Origin: Paratrimastix pyriformis
Lineage: Eukaryota; Preaxostyla; Paratrimastigidae
Reading direction: 5' to 3'
Length of the DNA: 47,500 nucleotides
Assembly (NCBI GenBank): GCA_027972325.1
Contig: JAPMOS010000044.1
Location: forward strand, 195,001-242,500
The translations under genes and the position numbers were made by a program. The notes under the pieces are model-generated. The model ran no database searches, had not been told where the DNA came from, and saw nothing but the letters and a program-made list of their open reading frames with translations. The first letter of the stretch is position 1, and each line of letters starts with the position of its first letter. Below are positions 1 through 13,000 of this stretch, piece after piece.

Positions 1-219
1 CGCCGCCGCCGGGTCTTTCACGTGCTTTCGGCTTGTGTTCTTCCTCCGCTTTCTTTTGACATGGGTGGGGACCTCGTGTTTGATCAAACGCACTGAAAAA
101 CTTGGGTGGGGAACAGGAAGATGAACGCCCTGTTTTATGCGGCCGCCTCTCATGTCCTTTCCGTCGGGTCCTTGCCGGTTCCATCTGTTGGTTGGTTGGC
201 TGTGGTTTGTCTCCCGCAG

Positions 220-3200
220 GGCTTCCGCGAGGGCGTCATCCTGGTGCTCTGCGCCACATCAACCCTGGCGGCCGGCGTCAACCTCCCCGGTCTGCTCCAC
301 CCCCCACCCCACCCCCTCACCCTGACACCGTTGCCATTTCCTCGCCCATCACCACCCAATCATCGGCAGCCAATCAGCATCAGCACCAGCATCATCACCA
401 CCATCGCAATCACAATCACCAACCAGCTTCACCGTCATCCAATCATTTTCATCCGGATGATGGGCGGGGGTGGGATGAGGGCGGGGTCCCAAGACAGACT
501 CGCTGGGTGGTGGTGTTCCGGGGGCAGGGCAGTCACACAATTGCCATCCAGCCGCCGGACCTCCCTCCGTGAAGGGGATGCCGCCACTGAAATGCCTTCA
601 TCGCCCCTCTTGCCGCTCCTTCCCTGGGGTGGTTGCGACAGCACGCCGGGTGATTTTCCGGCAGCCGACCCAGGGCCCCACCGGGCTGCTCGACCCGATC
701 CAGTTCCGCCAGATGGCCGGCCGTGCGGGCCGCCCGGGACTCGACGAGAAGGGTCCGCCACCAGCCACACGCACACACACACACGGCACGACTCGCACGG
801 AATGGGGATTTCTGCTGGTCCACAATTCGCGAGGTTCCCGTTTTTAATGTGCATGGTCGTCCTCACCCCGGTTGTTCTGGCTGCGTGCGTACATGTCCGT
901 GGGTGATGCAGGCGAGGCGTACCTGATGTGCACCAACGACCGGGAGCGGGGCCAACTGCTGGATGTCACCCGGCAGGAGCTGCCCGAGATGAGCAGCCGA
1001 CTGGCCCCCGACAAGCAGGGCATGAAGCGGTCTGGCGGCCGCCCCTTGCATCATCACCACCGGGGCAGCATCGAAAGGCTGCCCGTGCTGCGAGGGTGAG
1101 GGAGGTATCACGGGGGGTGAGATTCGCTCTCGCACTTGTCAAAGTGAACACACTGACCATTCATTCGCTGTTTTTTTTTTTTTTTTGGGATGCCCACGCG
1201 GGTGGGGTGGGGGGTGGACTCCACACCGTCTGCTGGGGTGATGTCGGTACGAGCAGGGTGATGCTGGAGGCGATCGCCTCGGGGATCGTCCGCAGCGGCC
1301 ACGACATCGACCGCTTCGTCCGGTGCACCCTCCTCGAGCGCCAGTGGTCCGTCCGCCCCCCCCCCCCCCCCCAGACGCAGACCGGGAGCCACACGGACAC
1401 ATGGGCGCACATCTCAGCACGGCGGCTTGAAACAACGGGCATGCTCATCAGCTGGTTTCTTCGTGTCATCGTGTCGGTCTCATGGCTTGCTTTTCTACCC
1501 TTGGTTGGAATTTGTGTGTGTGTGTGGGGGGGACACTAATTTTTGGGAGGGGGGGATACACGAATTTTTTTTGGGGGGTGGGGGGGGGGGGGGGGGGAGT
1601 AGTTCGACATTTTATGGGCGCAAGAATGTGTCTCATGGCCGCTCATGTCATTCGCCTTGCCTCCCTCCCCTCCCCCTCCCCTCCCTCCCCCGGCTGGGCG
1701 CAGCGAGCACAAGGTGGTCAAGGAGGCGACCATGGAGGCGCTCAAGTTCCTGGCCCAGAACGAGTTCCTGACCTGGGACAAGAAGGCCCAGGAGTACCTG
1801 CCCTCCAAACTCGGCATGGCCGCCCTCGCGGCTGCCCTGGGGCCCGAGGAGGCCTTGGTCCGCCACCGGGGTGGGGGTGGGGGGGGGGGGGGGTGGGACG
1901 GGGGACGGGGGACGGGGGACGGGGGGGGGACGGGGGACGGGGGAACAGTGTGATGATCTGGACGATGTGGTGGTGACCCCCCCCCTCCCCTCCCTCCCCC
2001 ATCACCTGACCCCCAACTTACCCCCCCGGGAGGTGGAATAGGGGGGGAAGGAGCGTGCGCTTCTCTGCTTTCATCTCGCCTGCTGCCCTCCTTCCCCTTA
2101 CCCCCCGGGGACACCAGGCCGTCTACGGGGACCTGAACGTGGCCATGCAGGGCATCGTCCTCGAGGACGACCTGCACGCCGTCTACCTGGCGACCCCCGT
2201 CTACCACGGCATCGAACCCAAGTGGCGCAGGTCTGGCCGTGGGCTGCTGTGTGAGAGGAGTGAGCGGCGATGGATGGGGAGTGATGATGATCCTTGACGA
2301 TGGGGTCGGCGGGATGGCTGATGGTGCTGATGGGGGATGATGACGCTGGGTGAGGATGGGCGGGGTATGATGGCGACGAAGGGGTGTTCGGAACATGCGT
2401 CTGGGCGCCTCAGGCGCAAGAGGGCCAACCGGGCCTACAAAGCCTACTGTGTCTTGCGGCAGTTCAGCCATTCGGTCCATCAACCCCCCCGATCCCACCT
2501 TCAATTCAATAGTCACACTACGCGGGCGCCCTTAAGTACCCAACTTCGGCGGGTGATGCCGTGCGTTCTTCAGGGGGTTGGATGAAGGGAGGGATGGCGG
2601 CGCATGGTGAGATGAGGAGCCGTTAAAAACAGAGGGACGTGGTCTTCACTGACGGGCTCTACCTCCTCCTCCTCCTCCTGCCCCATGCACCACAGCTACG
2701 CGGAGCAGGTGCGTCGGCTGGGGCCGATCAAGTCGCTGGTGGCCAAGCGGGTCGGCATCAACGAGGACTTCCTCAACGTCTGCTCGTACAACGACCGCGA
2801 GGTGGCCAACCTCATGAAGACCGACCCCAAGGTGCGCACCTCCCCCTCCCCCCCCCTCCCTCCCCCCCTTGGCAACATCCGCCGCCCTATGCCACCCATG
2901 GGTCATCATCCCGTGTGTCATCATCACCACCCCTTGTGGCACCACCCTCCCCCCTGCCATTCACGGCTCCCATGCGTCGTTATCCCCCCCCCCCCCCCCC
3001 CCCCATGTGCCGCTATCTCCCTCGTTATCGCCTCTTCCTTCCTGGTGTGGTGTATGCAGGGGGGCTATCATCCACGCATTCGTTCATCTTTCCCTTCCCC
3101 CCTTTCGCTGCATCTCCCGGATGGGCTCGTGTGTCTGTGTGGGGGCCGCTGTTCGTATAGGCCTACGACAGGTACCGGCGCTTCTACGCGGCGATGATCC

Positions 3201-3733
3201 TGTGCGACCTGATGCACGAGGAGCCAATCTACAGGGTGGAGAGCGCGTCCGTATGCTGCTGCTGCGCAACATCACCATCACTATCATCCAGCCATCAGCA
3301 TCCAGTCATCAGCATCGCCATCATCATCAGTATCACTCGATCACCATCGTTCAGGCGTCTCATCATCATCCAGTCATCATCATCCAGTCATCATCATCCA
3401 GTCATCATCATCCAATCATCCAGTCATCATCATCCAGTCATCATCATCCAGTCATCATCATCCAGTCATCATCATCCAGTCGTCATCATCCAGTCGTCAT
3501 CATCCAGTCATCATCATCCAGTCATCATCATCCAATCATCCAGTCATCATCATCCAGTCATCATCATCCAGTCATCATCATCCAATCATCCAGTCATCAT
3601 CATCCAGTCATCATCATCCAGTCATCATCATCCAGTCATCATCATCCAGTCATCATCATCCAGTCATCATCATCCAGTCATCATCATCCAGTCATCATCA
3701 TCCAGTCATCATCATCCAGTCATCATCATCCAG

Positions 3734-3765
<32 letters not shown>

Positions 3766-6574
3766 TCATCATCATCTGCTCTTCTTCGCCCCGTGGGGGG
3801 CGGGCCTCCCTCTCCGCCAGCTACTCCGTGCAACGGGGCCAGGTGCAGCAGCTGATGACCCTGGCTCAGACCTTCTGCGGGATGGTCGTCCAGTTCTGCC
3901 GCCACCTGGGCTGGACCAGCATGGCCGTCATCATCAAGCAGGTCTGCAGACTCGCGTAAATGGTTCATGAAGGGAGAGGCAGAGACCAGGATGCTGCGGC
4001 CCAGTTCGACCTATAACATTATGTGTCTCTGCTGACTTTCCCTTCCCTCTCCTGCCCCACCCCCAGTTGGGCCCTCGACTGGGCTTCGGCGTGCGTGCGG
4101 ACATCGTGCCGCTCATGAAGATCCGCGGCCTCAACAGCGCCCCCTTCAGGGCCCGGGCCCTCTTCCAGGAAGGGTTCGCATTGCCCCCACCCCCCCCCCC
4201 CCCCCCCCCAGCAGTCACGCTTGGTACCAGACCATGCCGATCCTCATCACCATCCATCACCCTGACCATCCTCATCATCACCATCATCCATCCCATCACC
4301 CTGCCCTCAGGTACCGGACGGTGGCCTCGGTTGCGGCCGCCCATCCGACGGCCATCGCGGGCATCTTCCAGTCGCTGCGGCCCTTCAAGAAACGCGATGG
4401 CGAGGCCGACAGCTACGTCTGTGCCAAACATTGGCACTTTGGCACTGGCACTTTGGCACTGGCACTTTGGCACTGGCACTTTGGCACTGGCACTTTGGCA
4501 CTTGGGCTTGCACGGGCACGGGCATTGGCACGTACGCAAGAACGCGACACCGCGCTCGCCACGTCCTTCGGCCCTTGGCATGCTGGTCATAGGGGGCGGG
4601 TACATGGCCACAGTCAGCTCACTACGCACGCTCACGTAAAACCCTCTGACTCTTGGCATACCGATCGTGGGGGCGGGTGCCTGGCCATGGCACAGTCGGC
4701 TTACTACGCCCGGATGGAGGAGCGAACGGCCCAGCAGGTGGTGGCCTCGGCCCGCCAACTTATTCGTCAGTCACTGCCCCCCTCCCCCTCCCCCCCCTCG
4801 CTCACTAAATAATTACCATTCGCTCCCCTCACTGTCCCACTTGGCTGGTGATGCGGTGATGCGGTGATGTGGCCCCGACAGTCGAGCAAACGGCGGCCCT
4901 GCGCTCGACGGTGCGGCTGCTGGAGCACGTTCAGACCCACCTGCCCGACGCCTCCGACCCGCTCGTGCCGCCCTCGGAGCGGGTGGCCCTCCTCGGGCCC
5001 CCAGGCACGCCCCGCCAGCAGCCCCTGGCCAGCCGGATGGCCGCCGACTACACCACCCTGTCGCCCTTCGCCCACGTCTTCCAGGCACGGATGGGGGTGG
5101 TCGGGCCCGTTCGCCGTGGGCCAATGCTGGTCTCGCGTGGGCCTGACACGTCCGGGGGCCTGCCATCCGAGGGGGACCGCAACCCGACGGTGCCCTTTGA
5201 GGCCACGGAGGGCCCGGACGGCTGGGGGGTGGCCTCGCTCGGCGAGCTGCTCGGCACGGACCCGGCCGCCAAGCCGCTGGCCCCCCGGGGCACCTTCCAG
5301 ATGCTGCTCCTGCGCACCAAGCCCCACCTGCAGCAGGCCCTGCGCATCATGCGGACCGTGCCCATCCTGGCCGTCTCCTTCGCCTTCCGCGATCCGGCCC
5401 TGGCCAACCCGATGCCCTCCTTCGCCCTGAAGCGGATCGCCCCCGGCGCGACGCCCCCCGCGACCGACGGGAGCGACCCCCAGGCCCACATCCACCTGCC
5501 CGCCTCGGCCAACCTGACCCCACAGGCCGAGGCCGGGTTCTCCAGTGCCCTCTGGTCGCTGACCACCCACCCGGGACCCACCGACCACCTGGCCCTGCAC
5601 GAGATGGCATACCTGCTGGTGGCCTGGGACCCCCGCCTGGTATGTGTCATCGACCTGTCGCTTCTGGCCCCTGACGAGCCCTTTGATCCGCATGCGGCCG
5701 GGGCGCCTGACTCCATCAAGGCCGCTGCCGCCAAGGGCCGGGCGCCGGGCGCCGGGGGCGCAGAGCTGGAGGCGTCCGCCCCGCCCACACCATCGCTTGG
5801 TCCGCTCCTTCTCATGCGTGGCGACAATGTGGATGGCACTGTGTGTGTGTGTGTGTGTGGGTGCCTTTTCCGCTGCCATCTTGCCCTCCGTCAGGATCCG
5901 ACCTGCTTCTGATGCTTCCTCCTCCTTCCCTCCCTCCCCTCCCTCCATCCTCCCCATCTGCTCACCCAGGCCCGTCCGAGAGCCTGGACACCCCGCGGCC
6001 CACGCCCCCGCCCCCCTCCCAACTCCCACGCCAACCCCTCTTCCCACCCCCGCCTCCTCCGCCACCAACCCGCTCCTGGCCGAGCTGCTGACAATCCTGG
6101 GCCGGAGCGACCTGCAGCTCGTTTTGCTCGATGCCAAACTCAAGCTGGAGCAGCTGGCCCTGTCCTACCTGCCCCCGACGGCCGACGTGCCCCTGGGGGC
6201 GCCCCGCTTCACAGGCGTTTCCGTCTCGTCATCGCAGTCGCAGCAGCAGCAGCAGCACCCCGCCTCGCAGCCCGTGGGGGGCCGGCCTTGGCACCGACGG
6301 GGACCGGCTTCTGCCCAACCTGCCGGCCACCGGCCCCCGCCTGCCCACCGCCTCGCGTCTGGTCCACGCCGGGCCGACGGGCGGCCTGCAGCGGCTGACC
6401 ATCGGGGAGGAGACGCCATTGGCGGACCCGCTGGTGGCCGGCTGGATGGCGCAGCCCGAGCGGGCCCACCGGCCCCTCACCCTGGGGCTGCTCTGCAAGG
6501 AGAAGGGGCTAGAGTGGCGCCCGGATGCGCTCGCCCAGCAGGAGATTAAGGTCGCTTTTTGGTCTTCGCTGCCC

Positions 6575-6605
<31 letters not shown>

Positions 6606-6998
6606 ACCGATATAAAACGAGTTTGGGGCACAAAGGGATCTTTGTCTGCCTCTGTCGCTGAGTCCGACAGGGTCGTCATCACCCTCAAGTCCGAACCACC
6701 CCATAAGCCAATCGTGGGCTCTGTCGCTCCCCAAACCAGTTTTCAGCGTCACCATCCCTGCCCCGAGGCCAACGCTCCCTCATCATCATTGTCACCTTCC
6801 CGCACAAACCTGTGGGACAGCGCGCCCTGCCGACCCACGAGGGCGTCATTGTCGAGCTTGCCCGGGAGTGCGCCCACAGCCTGCTCTACCTGCGCGCTAT
6901 CCGGCCGGTCCTGGAGGCGGAGGGCCTCTGGGCGCCCTTCCTGGACATGGAGATGCGAGTGGTACCCGTACAGGCCATCATGGAGGCACGGTCCGTCT

Positions 6999-7029
<31 letters not shown>

Positions 7030-10000
7030 CCGGGGTCGAGGGCGTCTCACCCAAGGCCGGCCAAAGCAGTCAGAGCTGCGTTGGCAATGGCACGGGTACT
7101 TGCCCCATCCGTCCACAACCACAACCACAACCACCCACCACCCACTCTCCCAGCACCTCCCACCCCGCTGTCGGATGCTCGCTCCTCCGGTCAGGCGTGC
7201 GTATGTCCAACCTGTGGCGTGCCCCCTGCGCTCGACGACTCACAGTACACATCGCCACTGAATTCTCAGGCACAGCCTCTCAGAAATCGCTCAGCTGGCC
7301 ACACCAACTCACTCCCCTCTCCCCCAACCCGGTTTGATGGCTGGGCAGGGGATGGTGCTCAACACGCCCCTCTGCGCGGAGTGGCGCCAGCGGGCCCTCG
7401 AGCAGCTGCGTGCCGTCGAGAACCGCATCTACGCCCTGGCCGGTCGCAGGTTCCGCATCGCAAAGTCCGCGTCCCCGCCCTCCGCCTGCCCGGCCCCGCC
7501 CCCCCCCCCCCCCCCCCCCCTTGACGCTGACCGAGCCGCCATTTGCGACATCGCGTTCATTTCTGTTTACGCTGCTCCCTGCTCCTGCTTTCTGCGATCT
7601 GTTTTCTGTTTTCTGTTTTCTGCTTTTCTGTTTTCTGTTTCCTCTCTGTCTGGGCGATTGTCGCAAGGCCGGCCGAGGTGGCTGCGGTCATCTACGGCGA
7701 GCTGCGCCTGCCCCTTCTTGCGGCCCAGGACGACGAAAAGGTCCCCTCCCTAGCCCTCTCCCCCGAACTAGCGATCAGGCTCATTCATCATCATCAACCT
7801 GTTTTTTTTTTTTATGCAATCCGGGCATCGCGCTCTCGTCTGAATGCGAATCTTCATGCTTCCATCCTTTTTTCATCACCCCTCCCCCATGTTGCACCAG
7901 CAGCAGCCGCCACAGGGCCGAGCCCCGGCGAATTACCAGCCCACAGACGCAGGGACCCTGCTTCGCCTGGCCGAAGCGACCCAGCACGAGCTGCCCCGTC
8001 TTGTGGTCCGCTGGCGGCAGCTGAGCCGGATGGTGGCCAGCGCGCTGAACCCCCTGCTCGCCTCGGCACGAGGCCTGCCGCCCCGCGTGACAAAGACGCG
8101 CCATTCCGCCACAGGGTCCGCATCAAACGACACGAACAAGACATTAATTTTTTGTGGACCCATAATTTTTCCGGAGTGACGGACACATGACCAGCCCGGC
8201 CCAGCGGACGGAAACTTCATTACAGCCATGTGAAGATAAACTTCACATTAACCCCAACTTCTCTGCGTTGTGAGGGCCAGAGTCCCACTGCCACGGGCTC
8301 GGCTCTAGACGTAGCGTTGCTATTAATCCGGCGGCCTGGGATAGGTGCCTCCGCTCCTCTTTTGAGGTGGTGCTGAGCTTCCTGTGCTGCTAAATTTCTC
8401 TTCAAGAAGAGTCCAAATGCATTCCTGTTTCGGGCACGGAAGCCTCGTAGTGAAATGCGGATAGTTGAAGAACCGCTGGGGTTTGTAATCATAGTTGAAT
8501 AACCGCTGGGGGTGACCGGGCCGCGGGGCACGTGATTGTGTCGGCCGTGGCGGAGGGATGCTGCAAGAATCAGGGTCCCACATCAGTCCGGGGTGTGCTT
8601 TGGGCGCGTATATGGGCCAGCCAGCCGGCTTTGGAGAAACACCATCTGGGAAATAAACGCTCATCAATTCTGGGCCTTGCTGTTCCTTTGGCGGATTTCG
8701 CAGGGTTTGCCTCGACAAGCAACTTCGCAAACCCACTCGCCCAATTGACCAATCCCTTCTGCGTTGATGAGGATCGCGCCTCTTCCTCCTCCGACGACAA
8801 CGACTTGTGCTTGTTCTTCCTCCCTTCATTCTCCGCCACAGAATTGACATCATCTGCTCCCGCTGGTGTCGGAGACTCCTGGAATCGTCCTGTGGGGCCG
8901 GTGGGGGTGAGGATGCATTGACTGTCCGTCATCCCATCATCATCCACTCTGTTCCACGCACCCGCCTTTGCAGCCGGGGCCCCGGGTCTGCCTTCCTAGA
9001 GGGCCTCTCCGAGGAGGAGATCGCCGAGGGTGCCGACGAGGGCCCCGCGCCACAGCCCGAGGGCCCCCTGCCGGCCTTCGTGCGGACCCACTGCACCCTG
9101 CACCAGCTGCGGACCGTCACCGGCCGGATGGTCACCACCGACCCCAACCTGCAGAACCTCCCGCACCAGGTCCGCCCCGCCCCCTCGTTGACACCACCAC
9201 CACCTTCCCAACTCGCATCACCACCACAAAGAGGCTCGGCTTGGGTGGGATGATGTGGGGGTGACGAAGCAATGTGCGAAAGGATCCGTTTTTTTTCCAA
9301 GCAGTTGTCACCATCCATGATCACCGCTCATCATGCCTGAAGGTGCACGTCAATTTATCACCGGCTGTGGGGACGGGGAACCGAACCGCCTTCTCTGTTT
9401 GCACTGGTACACAGTCCGGGCGGGCTGTGGTTGGCTTCCGTCGTCGCGTCATCTTCTTTCCCATCGAACCACGAAAAATAAAGGGTCGCCTCCCGGGCAC
9501 TGGGCGCCTCCCCAAATCGGGACTGGCCCTGCCCCGTCTCGGCGCATCCCCTGACCCCCCGCGAAGGGGGCCGGGGGCGCACCACGGGGCAAGGAGGCAC
9601 CCAGGGGGACGAGGTCGGTTTTTTGTACCAAAGGGGGGCGGGGAGCCGACAACCGCCCCATACGATCCGCAACTGTTGCCATGCTAGGGTTAGGGGGCCC
9701 TGGGTTGGGCCCACAGGACGATCCCCCTGCCCGGTTGGCAGACCCTAAGGCCTAGCAGGCGCTCCGGGTGCTTGAGACGAGCGTGTGCACCGAATGGTTA
9801 TGGGATCTTCCTTGATGATAGATATGTTGATGTTGATGTTGATGAGATATATCTGCTTGTCTCTTTGGATGGTGGCCTGGGGCGGCAGGTGTGTCTGGCC
9901 ACAGGGCAGATGGTCCTCGAGGCCGATGATGGGGCCGCCCTGCCCGCCGAAGCCACCCGTCCGTCCGCCGCCACTCCTCCTGCCCCCCGGGTTGCGCCGC

Positions 10001-13000
10001 CCTTGGGCTGCTGTTCACTATCACCGTCCATCGCGATCGTCACCATTCTCTCTACCGTCGATTTTTCTTTCTCGGCATACCACCGTGTTGCTGGTGGTGG
10101 TGGTGGTGATTGATGGCACTGGTGGTGGTTGTGCAGGGGGCGGGAGCAGCAGCGAGGCCATCTCACGGCGTGCCCTGGCCTCGGCCCTCCTCAACCAGGA
10201 GGGCGCAGCCATCGATCCCGAGTCCATCCCCGAGGGTCCGCACCCGCCCCTGACCCCCGCACCCCGAGTCCACCGCCTTCTGACCCTTCCATCCTCCGCG
10301 TCGTCATCATCAATCATCCAGTCACCACCACCCAATCATCATCATCCTCATCGCCATCATCGCCATCATCAACATCGCCATCATCAACGTCGCCATCATC
10401 AACATCGCCAGCATCAGCATCGCCATCATCAACAGTGCCATCATCCTCATCCAATCATCATCATCCAGTCATCCTCGTCGCCACCATCAATCATCAATCA
10501 TCACCACCACCCATCAGCACCCAATTATCTGACCCAGCACCAACATCACATCATCGCCCGTTCAATTCATCATCCATTTTTCGGGACTGGCGGCTATCCC
10601 CCCTGGGGCTGCTGTTGGTGGTGACATCCCCCAGGCGAGATCACGGACGAGTGGCTGCTCAGCCACATCCCGCGCGCCCTGCTCGACGATGCGGCGACCG
10701 GGGCCACCCTCCCCAGGGAGACGTCCGACCTCCTCCCTTCCCTCCTCCGCCTCACCCCCCCCGCCTCACCCACCCCGCCTCACCCACCCACTCGCATGTC
10801 TTCTTGCTGCAGAAGCGCTGCCCTCCATATCTGACCATGTCCTCATTTCTCCTGCCTCCCCTTCCCCCTCCCCTCCCCCCCGGTGTCACACCCACCCAGG
10901 ACTGTCGCCGTGCGGACGGCCTTCGTGCCGCCCGAGGGTTACGTCTACCTGAGCGCAGACTACAGCCAGCTCGAGCTGCGCCTCATGGCCCACTTCTCCC
11001 AGGTCTCTATCCCCCCAAACTGTCTGCGTCACCCCCCCCCCCCTCACTCACTCACCATCTCACCCTCACCCCCCCCCCCCCCAAACTGTCTGCATCACCC
11101 CCCACCCACCCAAAACGTGCACGTCATCTGTCGCGCCGCCTCACCACGCCACTCCTCCTTGTCCTTGCCCCCCTCCTCCTTGCCCCCCAGGACCGCCTGC
11201 TCCTCGCCATCCTCCGGAGCGGCGGGGACGTGTTCCGACAGATCGCCTCGGAGTTCCTCCGCAAGCAGGCGGCGGCCGTCACCGACCAGGAGCGCACCTA
11301 CGCCAAGCGGGTCGCGTACGGCATCATGTATGGCATCGGGCCTGCGGTCTGTGCGCCGCCCATACGATCCAGCAGCCATCATCAGCATCATGCACGGCAC
11401 GTACCGCATTTCATTTGGCCTGCTGCCTACGGAGATGATCGCCTCTCCGTGCGGGCTGGTCGATGAAACACCGCACTCACCACCCAATCATCCAGTCACC
11501 ACCCAATCATCCAGTCATCATCATCATCATCACCATCATCCTGATATCCGCCAATCGGCCTTTCCCCCCTAATGGACTCTACCCCCCCCCCCCCCCCCCC
11601 CCCCAAACCGGACTGCCATAGGCGCTGGGGACGCTGCTTCACGTGACGCCCACCGAGGCCCAGCGGTTCATCGACGCCTTCCTGAGCCGGTTCGCAGGGC
11701 TGTGCGAGTTCCTGCCCACCTACCTCGACCGGTGCCGCCAGGCCGGCTTCGTGCTCACCCTCAAGGGTCCGCCCGCACCCCGCCCCTGCATATTGATTTT
11801 GTTGGGCTAGACACGAACTCCCCCTGCATATTGATTTTGTTGGGCTAGACACGAACTCCCCCCCAAATAATGCGTGACGCGCTTCTTGGGATCGGGTCGT
11901 TTTTGAAGGGCATGGAATGCTTGCGCTTTTCGCCTCCACGCCGCCACAAGCCCAGCCTGACCCTGATCCCCCTCCACCCCCACGCCTCCCACCCCCAGGT
12001 CGGCGCCGCTATCTGCCCGACCTGAACCACGTCGACCCCAACAAACGCGCCCGTGCCGAGCGGCAGGTCTGCTCCCCCCCCCCCCCCCCCCCCCCCCCGC
12101 CTTCCCCAGCGGCACCTCCCAAACGGCTCCCCCCGCCAGCTGTGCGACAGCAAGAGGGATTTACCCCCATCCTGACATGGGTTCCGGCCTTTCCCCCCGC
12201 CTGCCTGCGTGAAGCCCGCAAACAGCAACAACCAAGCTCACTCTCACCTTGCCGCCTCTCCCCGTCTCCCCCTCCCCCTCCCTCCCCCTCCCGGTCTGGT
12301 CCTGTCCAGGCCATCTCGACGCTCTGCCAGGGCTCGGCGGCGGACCTTGTCAAGACGGCCATGGTGACCCTCTGTCGGCGCCTCTGTGGGCCCTCCGTCC
12401 CGGCCCACTTCCCGAGCGGCTTCGAGGAGCCCGAGCGGGCCGTGGTCGCTCCCACCCCGGAGATATCCGCCGTCTCCACCGCCCCGGCGTCAGCCTCTGG
12501 CCCCCCTCTTGCCGCCACGCCCTCCGTGCACCAGCAGCAGGCGCTCGCCCTCTCGCTGGCGCCCCAGGCGCGCGCGGCGGCCCCGGGCGGGCTCATGTCG
12601 GCCATCAAGCGGCCCATCCGCGGCCTGACGGCCTCGACCGCCATCCGGCCCCTCCCCGCCCTGTCCTCGGGGGGCGCCGGCGGGGTCGGCGGCTCCAACC
12701 CCGAGGACAGCATGGCGTTGGCCGTGCAGCAGTACGGCCAGGCGCTCCAGGCAACCGCCGGCGCTCCGACCGCGGATGGAGCCGCCGCGCCGGCAACCCC
12801 CGGACGTCTCGGAGGCGGCCCGCCTGAGGGCACCGAGGGGCGGTTCATGCAGCGACAGTGGGGCGTCCACCTGGTGTTGCAGATCCACGACGAGCTCCTT
12901 TTCGAGGTGCCCCGCTACTACCTGCGTGACGCGGCGGTCTGTCGGCACGTGGGTGGTGGTGTCAGGAATGCGGGTATCTTCGGGTATATCCGTTGGTTAT

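Larger units (their letters stand above)
220..4765 (+). other. POLQ helicase C-terminal half (motifs V-VI, winged helix, ratchet, HhH)
   Basis: Domain entry for the POLQ gene. Motif V reads TSTLAAGVNLP (220-289) and motif VI QMAGRAGRPG (642-752), the arginine-finger segment of superfamily 2 helicases. Next come the segments homologous to the winged-helix and ratchet domains. Exon 2118-2230 has DLNVAMQGIVLEDDLHAVYL, close to the family pattern of DLN..M.G.VLE.DLH..YL. Exons 2696-4173 give the segment with FGVRADIVPLMKI and the RAR.L motif of the helix-hairpin-helix region. Exon 3161-3246 joins to 3821-3941 in phase 2, giving YSVQRGQVQQL where human POLQ has YGCNRGQIQSL. Motifs I to IV are outside the window. 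Confidence 0.88.

Noticed and set aside
1-219. A further POLQ exon at the left edge ending before GTCTTT at 13
   Set aside because: Only 12 bases are visible and no conserved residue can be checked.
2869-3970. Ser/His/Ile-rich frames
   Set aside because: They are translations of the CATCATCATCCAGT minisatellite within a POLQ intron.
220-4765. HELQ or a bacterial-type helicase
   Set aside because: The same exon chain continues into an intact A-family polymerase domain, which HELQ lacks.
9680-9700. Telomere-like TTAGGG
   Set aside because: A single copy in an intron, with no array.
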